DNA of 64,000 nucleotides, taken from positions 62,001-126,000 of the forward strand of contig SIJG01000134.1 of NCBI GenBank assembly GCA_023374025.1, read 5' to 3'. The notes under the pieces were generated by a model. It was not told the origin of the DNA. It made no database searches and saw only the letters and a list, made by a program, of their open reading frames with translations. Positions 63,981 through 64,000 of this stretch are shown in pieces. The stretch is from Heterodera schachtii. Taxonomy: Eukaryota; Nematoda; Chromadorea; Rhabditida; Heteroderidae. Position 1 is the stretch's first letter. Each line of letters opens with the position of its first letter. The position numbers and the translations under genes were made by a program.

Positions 63981-64000
63981 AAGGAGAAAATTTAAACAAA

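Overview
The window looks like nuclear DNA of a plant-parasitic nematode, most likely a cyst nematode (Globodera/Heterodera type). The evidence is: AT-rich DNA with many short, intron-split genes; two conserved housekeeping genes (coatomer gamma and mitochondrial ribosomal protein bS21m); degenerate members of F-box, tandem-MATH and RBR-ligase families that I recognise as expanded in cyst nematodes; and acceptor sites just upstream of start codons, as expected for spliced-leader trans-splicing. The genus is inference.

Layout. 1-4440: the right end of a Maverick/Polinton-like element. It holds the C-terminus of a protein-primed family B DNA polymerase, a divergently placed PAZ-like protein, several small unknown ORFs, and a tandemly duplicated non-coding unit. 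Each copy of that unit ends in a long palindrome whose tip carries two small hairpins. 4441-8523: AT-rich DNA with local repeats and two weak exon candidates. 8524-31900: a mosaic of segmental duplications. It contains a broken ankyrin (UNC-44-like) fragment, two broken carboxylesterase starts in opposite orientation, two broken copies of one F-box gene, an RBR-type E3 ligase locus and two large 14-bp-unit minisatellites. A 1.1-kb block is shared upstream of the ankyrin and RBR loci. 32392-34020: non-autonomous DNA transposons.

34671-47081: two housekeeping genes on the + strand. Coatomer gamma has 20 exons; MRPS21 has 4 exons, with transposons nested in its last intron. 47082-53338: tRNA-like remnants, a small locus with repeated helix-turn-helix exons, and foldback elements. 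53339-59847 (minus strand): a tandem-MATH gene split by a 5.25-kb Ty3/Gypsy-type LTR retrotransposon, with a 5-bp target duplication and almost identical LTRs. 59848-64000: an inverted-repeat-bounded block with an F-box remnant, then two pieces of one retroelement polyprotein lying head to head.

The dominant theme is non-autonomous hAT-like DNA transposons (8-bp target duplications). Six insertions have target duplications readable by eye, and two of these also have an empty site in a paralogous copy. Several share an unusual plan: arms made of tandem GC-rich motifs, with a different motif in each element. The least explained structures are the paired T-tipped palindromes at 3702-3894 and 4236-4434. 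Their stems differ between copies while their tips are nearly identical.
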